A stretch of DNA of 6,122 nt from Chlamydiales bacterium. GTDB lineage: Bacteria; Chlamydiota; Chlamydiia; Chlamydiales; JAACFD01. The stretch's first letter is position 1, and every line of letters starts with the position of its first letter. Both the position numbers and the translations under genes were made by a program. The stretch is taken from assembly GCA_009937555.1 (NCBI GenBank), contig JAACFD010000130.1:1-6122 (forward strand). The letters run 5' to 3'. Below are positions 1-5,951 of the stretch, in pieces. Below the pieces are notes generated by a model, which worked only from the letters and a program-made list of their open reading frames with translations, made no database searches and was not told the DNA's origin.

Positions 1-20
1 AATTAGGCGGCTATTTTTAA
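1..20 (+). terminator. Possible 3' arm of an upstream terminator
   Basis: The window opens with AGGCGGCT (5-12) followed directly by ATTTTT. A short GC-rich block running into a T-run is what the descending arm of an intrinsic terminator looks like. The matching ascending arm would have to lie just before the window, so this cannot be confirmed here. If correct, the ankyrin gene that follows begins its own transcription unit. Confidence 0.25.
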
Positions 21-26
21 TCTAAT

Positions 27-39
27 AAGGGTAATGATG
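27..39 (+). promoter_or_regulatory. Ribosome binding site favouring the second ATG
   Basis: AAGGG at 27-31 precedes two adjacent in-frame ATG codons at 34 and 37. The spacing is 2 nt to the first and 5 nt to the second, so the second is the better-placed start. The protein would differ by one methionine only. Confidence 0.5.
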
Positions 40-2661
40 GAGCTTCCGAAAGAAATTTCACAAAAGCTTAAAACAGCAACACTTAATGAGTTTCAAAACT
101 CATTCTCTAAAGGCAGAGCTCCCATTTTCACCCGCTACATCCAAGACTTAAAGAAAAATGATGCTAACTTTAATGCCATCAATCATAGGGGAGAGACGCT
201 ACTTCACTATCTAGCGAGTAAAGAAGAGTTTAGCCACTTAATCCCAATTGTAAAAGGGGAAGTCAAGGACCTAGATTTAGAGAGGAAGAATTTAGATGGA
301 CGTTCACCCTTGCATTATGCTGTTATACATGGTAATGACTTAGGTGTGAAGCATTTAAAAGATGCTGGAGCAGATTTAGAGTGTAGAGATGACACAGGTT
401 TTACTGCATTTCACTTAGCTTTTATCCATCGTCACCCTAAAATTATTGAGCTTTTAAGATCTTACGGGGCTGATTTACAGGCTTCTGATAATCAAGAGTG
501 TACCCCTATTTTTCATGCAGTAAAAACGATTGCTTTTGACTTTGAAGATCCAGTGAAGCAAAAAGAGTACCTTAACCGACTAAAAATGATTGGTATTCCA
601 TTGAACTTTGATGTGAAAAACGTCAAAGGCCAGACTATTTTGCACATTGCTTGTCAAGAAGACAAAACTAGTTTCTTAGAGAAACTAGTAGCTGAAGGCG
701 CTTTTGTAGATTCACAGGATAAAGAGGGGATGACCCCACTTCACTTAGCAACTATTTTAGATAAAAAAGAAGCGGTTGAAAAGTTAGTGGCACTAGGAGC
801 TCGTTTAGAAGTACGCAATATAGAAGGTTACACAAGTTTTCAGTTAGCCCTTTTGGATAGAAACTTAGAGATGATGAAGCTATTGCTTAAGCAAGGCTCT
901 GATGTGAATGGGACTAGCTCTAAAGGCTCTACTCCTGTCCACTTAGCAGTAGCAAGAGGCTATGATGATGAAACGGAATTTCTTATTGATCAGAAAGCTG
1001 ACTTAAGTATTTTAAACCCTGATGGAAAGAATATCCTACACTTAGCTTGTGAGTTTGGCTTTGTTTCATTGGTGCAAAAGTTTTTAAGTGAAGAGCTTGC
1101 TGCTGTAGAAGATAAGAAAGGCAATCAGCCACTTCACTACGCTGCTTTAAATGGGCATAGCGCTGTTGTAGAGCTTTTACTAAAAGCAGGGGCCAACCCT
1201 TTAGCAAAGAACTTACAGGATTTTACTCCTAGAGCCTATGCTCTTTTTAATGAACATGCTAAGACTGCTCAGTTATTTGAAGATGATCTGTATACAAAAG
1301 AAATTCTTCTTCTGCATACTCTACTATATTTAACAGAGTTAGGGCCTGAATCAGATTTTGTCTATCCCTATTTTGCTAAGAAGATGGTAGGGGTAACAGA
1401 GGAATTTGTAAACGATTACCCTTTCAGAGGTTTAGAAGAAGGGGAGCTTAAAAGGCTACAAGCTTGTTTTGATACCTTACTTTTTAGCCATGACCCTGGA
1501 GAGCTTCTATCCTTTTATAAAACGCAGCACTTTTTAGCTCTTTGCTCAGGATGGAAGTCATCTTACTGCAGCGTAGCTTTTCTAGATCACTATCTGGTGA
1601 TAAGCAATCGTATGGAAAGAAAAGGTAACCATAAGACAATAGAGATTTTCCAATTTAATCCAGAAAAACTAACCCTAGCTATAGTAGACAATATTATTAA
1701 GCAAAGGGAAATGCAGTTTGATGAGTCTTATGACTATTTATTTGGCGACCTTCTAGCTATTCTTGAAGCGAAAGAAATTAACCTTCCAGGACCTTTGAAA
1801 AAGCAAGTCTACATGCCTGCAGTCTTGCAAAAAGGATCGGGAGCTTATGGATCACTAAAAGCTCTTGATTTTGCCCTTTCAGGTTTAATGTCTTTTGAAA
1901 GACGCAAAAATCTTATGGATAATCTTGCCGAGGTAGAGAGGGAATTTTTGGCGAGAAACCAGATTCTAGTGCTAAAAGCTTTTAACCAATATTTATCTCT
2001 ACACTTACCAACAGGTAGAGATGAGTTTAACTTCAAAGATCATGAGCTAGTTCTGCTTGAAGGGATGTTAGAAGTAAAGTTATTGAATAAGATATGGATA
2101 AAGATTAATGGACAGCAAGAGCGTTTTAAAAGTGAGAGCGATCCTTTATCCAATCAAATTGAAGAGCTATTTGCTAGTTCACAGAAAATGTGGGCAGACC
2201 TTCTAGAACATGGTGATCAATACCGCTTAGATGTTTTTATCAAAGGGGTTTCATGTGATAGCGAAGAAGTTCAAATTGCCTCATGCAAAGCTCTAATGGA
2301 GTATGCTAAAGTTAGTTTTCCAGTAGAAGCAATAGATGGCATGTTAGAAGCTCTTAAGCATAGTCCCTTAAAAATAAAAGTCTTTATTATTGAAGTCTGT
2401 TCTTTTGCGAATAAAGCTGGGGTTGAGAAAGTTGTAAAAGGGCTGTTGCCACTTTTATCAGATCCTAGCCCTGTGTTAGCTCAAGCCGTAATGAGGGCTT
2501 TGAAGAAAATTGGAAGCCTGGCGATTAATTATGTAATGTCATCATTAGAAAATTCAGAAGGGAAAGAAAAGCAGCTCTACATTGATGCATTAAAGCAGCT
2601 GGGAATGGATCAGAAAACCATTGATGAAATTATTAAAAGAATGGAAAGAAAAGGAAGCTAG
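34..2661 (+). CDS. Ankyrin-repeat protein with HEAT-like C-terminal tail, putative effector
   Basis: This is a complete 875-residue protein. After a ~50-residue N-terminal region come about eleven ankyrin repeats (residues ~53-418). Repeats begin near residues 53, 89, 122, 155, 199, 232, 265, 298, 331, 363 and 396, most with the TPLHxA-type signature (SPLHYA, TPLHLA, ILHLAC, QPLHYA). Repeat 4 carries about eleven extra residues, and repeat 11 is degenerate. Residues ~424-720 are an alpha/beta region I cannot assign. Residues ~724-872 form paired amphipathic helices resembling HEAT repeats. There is no signal peptide or membrane segment, so it is cytosolic or exported by a specialised secretion system. 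Ankyrin and HEAT repeats are protein-binding scaffolds; a host-directed effector role is inference. An in-frame TAG at 4-6 limits the N-terminus. AAGGG (27-31) lies 2 nt from ATG 34 but 5 nt from ATG 37, so translation may start at the second ATG. The gene appears monocistronic. Confidence 0.9.
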   Translation: MMELPKEISQKLKTATLNEFQNSFSKGRAPIFTRYIQDLKKNDANFNAINHRGETLLHYLASKEEFSHLIPIVKGEVKDLDLERKNLDGRSPLHYAVIHGNDLGVKHLKDAGADLECRDDTGFTAFHLAFIHRHPKIIELLRSYGADLQASDNQECTPIFHAVKTIAFDFEDPVKQKEYLNRLKMIGIPLNFDVKNVKGQTILHIACQEDKTSFLEKLVAEGAFVDSQDKEGMTPLHLATILDKKEAVEKLVALGARLEVRNIEGYTSFQLALLDRNLEMMKLLLKQGSDVNGTSSKGSTPVHLAVARGYDDETEFLIDQKADLSILNPDGKNILHLACEFGFVSLVQKFLSEELAAVEDKKGNQPLHYAALNGHSAVVELLLKAGANPLAKNLQDFTPRAYALFNEHAKTAQLFEDDLYTKEILLLHTLLYLTELGPESDFVYPYFAKKMVGVTEEFVNDYPFRGLEEGELKRLQACFDTLLFSHDPGELLSFYKTQHFLALCSGWKSSYCSVAFLDHYLVISNRMERKGNHKTIEIFQFNPEKLTLAIVDNIIKQREMQFDESYDYLFGDLLAILEAKEINLPGPLKKQVYMPAVLQKGSGAYGSLKALDFALSGLMSFERRKNLMDNLAEVEREFLARNQILVLKAFNQYLSLHLPTGRDEFNFKDHELVLLEGMLEVKLLNKIWIKINGQQERFKSESDPLSNQIEELFASSQKMWADLLEHGDQYRLDVFIKGVSCDSEEVQIASCKALMEYAKVSFPVEAIDGMLEALKHSPLKIKVFIIEVCSFANKAGVEKVVKGLLPLLSDPSPVLAQAVMRALKKIGSLAINYVMSSLENSEGKEKQLYIDALKQLGMDQKTIDEIIKRMERKGS

Positions 2662-2689
2662 AGTATAGCTTCCTTATCGTCTTTTTTTT
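2651..2689. terminator. Bidirectional terminator between convergent genes
   Basis: AAGGAAGCTA (2651-2660) pairs perfectly with TAGCTTCCTT (2666-2675) around a 5-nt loop. The ankyrin gene's TAG stop (2659-2661) sits at the top of the ascending arm. On the + strand an 8-T run (2682-2689) follows after a 6-nt gap. On the - strand the stem runs directly into TTCTTT. It therefore plausibly ends transcription of both the ankyrin gene and the convergent SnoaL-like gene, and may work better for the latter because its T-rich tract adjoins the stem. Confidence 0.65.
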
Positions 2690-2691
2690 GC

Positions 2692-3105
2692 TTAGAAATC
2701 GTATGAAAAGTTAGTCAGGTTAGTTACCCACATCTCTACGATACGCTCGTCATTAAAACGGTAGATATGAATACCGGTAGTTACTAAGCTTTCTTTATTA
2801 TCTTCACTTTTGCTTTCCGCACTAAGGCTCCAGCGTACTACCACTTTATTGTCTTCAGCTGAAAACAAATCATGGATATGTAAATCAGGTGTCTTAAAAT
2901 TTTCGTGAAAACGCTCAACAGATTGTTTTAGGGTCTCAAAATCGCCAACAAAACCTTTTCCACCCCAAGATTGTTTGTGATGTACTAGGTAAGGGTTACA
3001 AAAGTTAGGTAAGCTTTCACTTTTTCCTTCTTTCCATATGTCGTTGAAGAAGTTTTTAATAAGCTCCTTCTGTTCGGTTTTTTCTAAAGGCATAACTGCA
3101 GTCAT
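2692..3105 (-). CDS. SnoaL/NTF2-like (ester cyclase-type) protein
   Basis: This is a complete 137-residue protein. Its order of elements fits the SnoaL-like branch of the NTF2-like superfamily, a small alpha+beta cone that encloses a pocket. It has N-terminal helices (residues ~8-27, NFFNDIW), a 'NPYLVHH' segment with His42-His43 where family members have a conserved histidine, and a helix around 56-70. A 'DNKVVVRWSL' strand (85-94) and paired C-terminal strands with 'GIHIYRFNDERIVEMW' (111-126) follow. Family members include polyketide cyclases, but most are uncharacterised, so no substrate can be named. No signal peptide is visible, so it is cytosolic. The start is supported by GGAAGG (3112-3117 read on the - strand) 6 nt upstream; the alternative Met5 has no such site. 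It is transcribed alone, divergent from the PLP enzyme gene and convergent with the ankyrin gene. I found no convincing promoter for it in the spacer. Confidence 0.85.
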   Translation of the reverse strand: MTAVMPLEKTEQKELIKNFFNDIWKEGKSESLPNFCNPYLVHHKQSWGGKGFVGDFETLKQSVERFHENFKTPDLHIHDLFSAEDNKVVVRWSLSAESKSEDNKESLVTTGIHIYRFNDERIVEMWVTNLTNFSYDF

Positions 3106-3176
3106 AATTTACCTTCCTTTATTGAAAGTCTTAAATTGGTGAAACAAGTCTAGCAAAAGTTGCAATTCATTTCAAA

Positions 3177-3206
3177 TTGAGCTACTTTATTGATATTAAG
3201 TACAAT
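3177..3206 (+). promoter_or_regulatory. Candidate sigma70-type promoter for the PLP enzyme-Sel1 operon
   Basis: TTGAGC (3177-3182) and TACAAT (3201-3206) are separated by 18 nt. They match the consensus at 4/6 and 5/6 positions. Transcription would start near 3213, leaving a leader of about 45 nt before the ATG at 3257. The site lies in the divergent 151-base spacer between the SnoaL-like gene and this operon. Confidence 0.45.
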
Positions 3207-3229
3207 AGAGTGGTTTTGTAGAGAGCTCA

Positions 3230-3246
3230 CTCTTTTCAAAAAAGAG
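3230..3246 (+). promoter_or_regulatory. Leader hairpin covering the weak ribosome binding site
   Basis: CTCTTTT (3230-3236) can pair with AAAAGAG (3240-3246) around a 3-nt loop. The descending arm contains the only Shine-Dalgarno-like bases (AGAG) before the PLP enzyme start at 3257. The hairpin could therefore limit initiation. The stem is AT-rich and short, so any effect may be weak. The regulatory role is inference. Confidence 0.3.
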
Positions 3247-3256
3247 AAATAAAAAA

Positions 3257-4183
3257 ATGCATCCCTTGTCGCAAATGTTTGATAGTCTAGGAGAAAGAGT
3301 TTCTGAGCTTAAGGGCTTTTCTTTGTGGGAAAAGCATTTTTATCTTCGCTTAGACCCTAATTTAGATCAAAATGTGACTGGAAATAAGCTCTGGAAGTTA
3401 TATTCGCTCTATCAGCATAGAAATGAATACTCATCTCTAGTTTCTTATGGAGGGGCACAATCTAATGCTTTAAGGGCGCTGGCTTACTTTTCAACAGTTT
3501 ATAATAAAAAATGCTACTACTTTGTTAGTAAATTACCTGAAAAAAAATGTATCCATCCTGCTTCTAACTTAGTCTATGCCCAAGCTGCAGGGGTTATTAT
3601 AAAAGAGTGTAAAACAGCTGACTTAAGAGAAGCTTCACTTGAGTTTTTCTCTAAACACTCTAGCCATAAAGACCCCTGGCGCTTTGTAGAGCAGGGGATT
3701 GGAGATAGGGGAGCAAAAAAAGGTTTAGAGCGTTTAGCGAATGAGCTTCAAAAAGAGGTAGACCATTTAGCTGTAGGCAAGAGTAAACTCTGCCTTTGCT
3801 TACCCGCAGGTACGGGTGTTAGTGCTTTTTATCTACAGCAAGCACTTAGCATCCCTGTAGTGTGCACTTCATGTGTGGGTAGCAAAGAAAGTTTACTAAA
3901 ACGTTTTGAGGATATGAATGAAGATAGCGCGCAGCTTCCTCTAGTAATCGAGACAAAGAAAAAGTATGCACTAGGTAAATTATATCTAGAGTTTTTTGAG
4001 CTTTACAAGCAAATGAAAGGAGAGGTAAATATAGAGTTTGATTTGCTATATGATATGAAAATGTTAACTGCAATACACGATAATATTACTGAACTACCTC
4101 CCCATATAGTTTATGTGCACTGCGGAGGTATCGAAGGGAATGTTAGCATGTTAGCTAGATACCAAAGGAAATTTTGTAGATGA
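3257..4183 (+). CDS. PLP-dependent ACC deaminase/D-cysteine desulfhydrase-family protein
   Basis: This 308-residue protein belongs to the fold-type II (tryptophan synthase beta) PLP enzymes, in the branch annotated as 1-aminocyclopropane-1-carboxylate deaminase/D-cysteine desulfhydrase. The length is normal for the short bacterial members. 'TGNKLWKL' (41-48) supplies the Schiff-base lysine Lys44, and 'GGAQSN' (65-70) supplies Ser69-Asn70, matching Ser78-Asn79 of the Pseudomonas deaminase. 'PAGTG' (183-187) is the likely phosphate-binding loop. 'DLLYDMKM' (262-269) aligns with the family's DPVYEGKSM, giving Tyr265 for Tyr294, and 'YVHCGG' (286-291) aligns with YAHLGG. The two specificity positions read Asp266 and Cys289, where the ACC deaminase has Glu and Leu and desulfhydrases have Ser/Thr and Thr, so the substrate is open. 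It should be a cytosolic enzyme releasing ammonia and an oxoacid from a small amino acid. It is first gene of a two-gene unit, with its stop overlapping the Sel1 gene. Confidence 0.85.
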   Translation: MHPLSQMFDSLGERVSELKGFSLWEKHFYLRLDPNLDQNVTGNKLWKLYSLYQHRNEYSSLVSYGGAQSNALRALAYFSTVYNKKCYYFVSKLPEKKCIHPASNLVYAQAAGVIIKECKTADLREASLEFFSKHSSHKDPWRFVEQGIGDRGAKKGLERLANELQKEVDHLAVGKSKLCLCLPAGTGVSAFYLQQALSIPVVCTSCVGSKESLLKRFEDMNEDSAQLPLVIETKKKYALGKLYLEFFELYKQMKGEVNIEFDLLYDMKMLTAIHDNITELPPHIVYVHCGGIEGNVSMLARYQRKFCR

Positions 4184-4989
4184 GAAAAATAGCCACCTTT
4201 TTATGCCTGACAGTAATCTATTCACTAAACGCTCAAGAAGAAATACAGAGCGATGCTGTTGAAGTAAATAAACAAGTGACGCCTGCTATTGAAGAAGTGA
4301 TGCTACCAGATGAAATAGAAGTGACTAAAAAAATAGAAGAGATGGATGCTGAGATAAAAGGTTCGGCTTATGGCTATGGTATTGAAGATGAAAAAGAATA
4401 CCTTAACCCTTTTGCCAAGACAAGAAAGCAAGCGCTAGAGGGGGATAGTCAGGCCCAAATGGAAATGGGAATGCTATACCTTAAAGGAAGTGAAGGGCTA
4501 GATCGAGATGTAAAAGAAGCTTATAAGTGGTACCAGATGGCAGCCAATCAAGGCGAGCCTACAGCTCTTTATACAGTAGGTGAAATGCATGAACAAGGTA
4601 AAGGGACGGTTCAAGATAGTGAAAAAGCATTTCACTCTTATTTACAAGCAGCCAACAAAGGTCTACCTTTAGCTCTGCTCAAAGTGGGAAGGATGTATGA
4701 AAAAGGTGTTGGAGTTGTCTTAGACCTAAGACAGGCAAGGCATTGGTATACAGAATCTGCACAAACAGGTGATAAAGAAGGACTTTACCGCTTGGGTAAA
4801 CTATTTTTTTATGGTCAGGGTACCGAGCAAAATTTAGTCAAAAGTTATGCTTTATTTGCTAAAGCTGCTAGTAAGGGTCATTCTAAAGCTCTAAATATGA
4901 GAGAGCTGTCTATGCAGGGTCTCAGCTCTTTAAAAATTGAAAGAGCTGAAAAACTTTCTAAAAAAACTTTCAATCGTCAAGACTACTAA
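4180..4989 (+). CDS. Secreted Sel1-repeat protein
   Basis: This is a complete 269-residue protein. The N-terminus (MRKIATFLCLTVIYSLNA) is a signal peptide, probably cleaved after Ala18 before Gln-Glu. A mature acidic, low-complexity stretch (~19-75) precedes four Sel1 repeats at about 90-125, 126-161, 162-197 and 198-233. Their A-x-x-x-L-G-x-x-Y-x-x-G-x-G pattern shows in 'AYKWYQMAANQG', 'VGRMYEKGVGV' and 'LGKLFFYGQGT'. A half-repeat-like helical cap follows. Sel1 repeats are alpha/alpha solenoids related to TPRs that mediate protein-protein contacts. No catalytic residue is expected, and the partner is unknown. It should lie in the periplasm or be exported; there is no lipobox. The start overlaps the PLP enzyme stop as ATGA (4180-4183), with AAAGGAA (4164-4170) as ribosome binding site. 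Translational coupling to the enzyme is likely. A functional link between the two is not evident from sequence. Confidence 0.88.
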   Translation: MRKIATFLCLTVIYSLNAQEEIQSDAVEVNKQVTPAIEEVMLPDEIEVTKKIEEMDAEIKGSAYGYGIEDEKEYLNPFAKTRKQALEGDSQAQMEMGMLYLKGSEGLDRDVKEAYKWYQMAANQGEPTALYTVGEMHEQGKGTVQDSEKAFHSYLQAANKGLPLALLKVGRMYEKGVGVVLDLRQARHWYTESAQTGDKEGLYRLGKLFFYGQGTEQNLVKSYALFAKAASKGHSKALNMRELSMQGLSSLKIERAEKLSKKTFNRQDY

Positions 4990-4996
4990 AAAAAAG

Positions 4997-5061
4997 CTAG
5001 CAATTGTGCGCTTTCATTTTGAAGTAATAGCTGCGTTTGCTAGAATGTTTGTTTTATTTTT
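4997..5061 (+). terminator. Weak interrupted hairpin with T-rich tail after the Sel1 gene
   Basis: CTAGCAA (4997-5003) pairs with TTGCTAG (5037-5043). An inner CGC/GCG pair (5009-5011 with 5033-5035) and a small TTCA/TGAA hairpin sit inside. A T-rich stretch (about 5048-5061) follows. This could be a poor intrinsic terminator ending the PLP enzyme-Sel1 unit. The large internal loops and imperfect T-tract make it uncertain, and read-through into the barrel gene is possible. Confidence 0.35.
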
Positions 5062-5080
5062 AAGCAATTTTTAAAAATAA

Positions 5081-5086
5081 GATAAT
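5081..5086 (+). promoter_or_regulatory. Candidate -10 element for the outer-membrane barrel gene
   Basis: GATAAT matches the TATAAT consensus at 5 of 6 positions and would place the transcription start near 5093, shortly before the ribosome binding site. The region upstream is very AT-rich (about 5047-5080) but has no clear -35 box at 17 nt; TTTTAA at 5058-5063 is the nearest. The call rests on the -10 alone. Confidence 0.3.
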
Positions 5087-5102
5087 TCTAAATAAACTTT
5101 TT

Positions 5103-5115
5103 AGGAGATATGATG
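5103..5115 (+). promoter_or_regulatory. Strong ribosome binding site favouring the second ATG
   Basis: AGGAG (5103-5107) is the strongest Shine-Dalgarno sequence in the window. It lies 2 nt from ATG 5110 and 5 nt from ATG 5113. The second ATG gives a canonical Met-Lys-Lys signal-peptide start, so it is the likelier initiation codon. Confidence 0.55.
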
Positions 5116-5904
5116 AAAAAACATCTAATTAGCCTTATACTAGGTCTAACAGTAGTTACAACAGCTTTAGAAGCTAAAGTAAGTGGTAAACTAGATCTAG
5201 GTCCTGCTCATGCTACTATGAAAGTGTATGACGATGGCGTTAAAATTAGAAAGAAAGAACTTAACGGTGCTAAGTTTAACGGTACTCTAGTAATGAAAGA
5301 GCCTAATTCTTGGTATAATGGACTTTGCTTTAAACCTGACGTTACTTTCATGAAAGGTGGCGATGAGTACACTTCAGTTGGTTTAGGTATTGGTTACTTT
5401 ATTCCTCTAAGCATGGTTTCAGAAAAGTTAGAAAAACTTTCTGTAACACCATATGCTGGTGGTTCACTAGGTCGTTTAGAAGTTGAAAGAACTTCTTGGA
5501 CTGTTCCTGCTCTTATTCCTGATGGATTAGGCGGAGCTTCTGCTGGTACTTATAGATCAGCTAGAACTGACTACTTTAGCACTGCTTCTATCGGTATGGA
5601 CATTGGAGTAAGCTTTACAGATAAACTACTTTTATCTTTAGCTGCTGTGTACAAGTTCAACCAAGTTAGATCAAAGAAATATGATCAACAAACAGTAAAT
5701 GCAACTACAGCTTTTACCTTCAACCCTGCTAATGAAAGAAGCGCTGCTGCTTCTCATGGCTGGAGCTGGGCAGCTCAATTAGACTACTATGTTAATGACA
5801 ACTGGTCTGTGGGTCTTGCTTACGGTTACGAAGGTTCTAAAATGAAAGAGAAGCTATCCTCTAAGCTAGACGGTTTCCGTCTTAGTGCAGGATACACTTT
5901 CTAA
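5110..5904 (+). CDS. Outer-membrane beta-barrel protein, OmpA-like size
   Basis: This is a 264-residue protein (263 if translation starts at the adjacent ATG 5113). A signal peptide covers about residues 1-22, with the Lys-Lys start, a Leu/Ile/Val core and probable cleavage after 'ALEA'. The rest alternates polar and hydrophobic residues in about eight strands. Clear ones are 'TSVGLGIGYF', 'LSVTPYAGGSLGRLEV', 'ASIGMDIGVSF', 'LLLSLAAVYKF', 'WAAQLDYYV', 'WSVGLAYGYEG' and 'GFRLSAGYTF'. The last residue is Phe, within the aromatic-ended C-terminal strand the BAM machinery recognises. The longest loop-like parts lie around 127-155 and 186-215. One cysteine (Cys73) is present, unlike the cysteine-rich major porins of Chlamydia. 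It probably forms a small 8-stranded barrel; whether it acts as adhesin, porin or structural protein cannot be told. A strong ribosome binding site and strong terminator suggest an abundant, independently expressed product. Confidence 0.85.
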   Translation: MMKKHLISLILGLTVVTTALEAKVSGKLDLGPAHATMKVYDDGVKIRKKELNGAKFNGTLVMKEPNSWYNGLCFKPDVTFMKGGDEYTSVGLGIGYFIPLSMVSEKLEKLSVTPYAGGSLGRLEVERTSWTVPALIPDGLGGASAGTYRSARTDYFSTASIGMDIGVSFTDKLLLSLAAVYKFNQVRSKKYDQQTVNATTAFTFNPANERSAAASHGWSWAAQLDYYVNDNWSVGLAYGYEGSKMKEKLSSKLDGFRLSAGYTF

Positions 5905-5922
5905 TTAGTGTAGATCTTTTTT

Positions 5923-5951
5923 AAAAGCCACCCTAGGGTGGCTTTTTTTTT
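5923..5951 (+). terminator. Strong intrinsic terminator of the barrel gene
   Basis: AAAAGCCACC (5923-5932) pairs perfectly with GGTGGCTTTT (5937-5946) around a CTAG loop. The full 24 bases form a perfect palindrome. A run of nine T (5943-5951) begins within the descending arm and T-rich sequence continues to about 5964. It lies 18 bases after the TAA stop of the barrel gene and is the clearest terminator in the window. Confidence 0.92.

Noticed and set aside
983..1207. Minus-strand open frame of 74 codons
   Set aside because: It lies entirely within the ankyrin repeats of the + strand gene, its Leu/Gln-rich product is what antisense reading of those repeats gives, and it has no ribosome binding site.
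189..1230. Recurring CACTTAGC-type words in the ankyrin gene
   Set aside because: They encode the His-Leu-Ala of successive ankyrin repeats and need no separate DNA-level explanation.
1845..2036. Minus-strand open frame of 63 codons
   Set aside because: It is antisense to the central domain of the ankyrin protein and its product has no recognisable domain.
1612..2654. Exact 14-base repeat ATGGAAAGAAAAGG at 1612-1625 and 2641-2654, both coding MERKG
   Set aside because: It is short, purine-rich and isolated, with no flanking similarity, so chance in AT-rich coding DNA is the simplest explanation.
3106..3180. Possible promoter for the SnoaL-like gene (TTGTTT and CAATAA read on the - strand)
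   Set aside because: The -10 match is poor and no alternative pair with 16-18 nt spacing is better, so it is not listed as a feature.
3846..4073. Minus-strand open frame of 75 codons
   Set aside because: It is antisense to the PLP enzyme, whose conserved motifs continue on either side of it.
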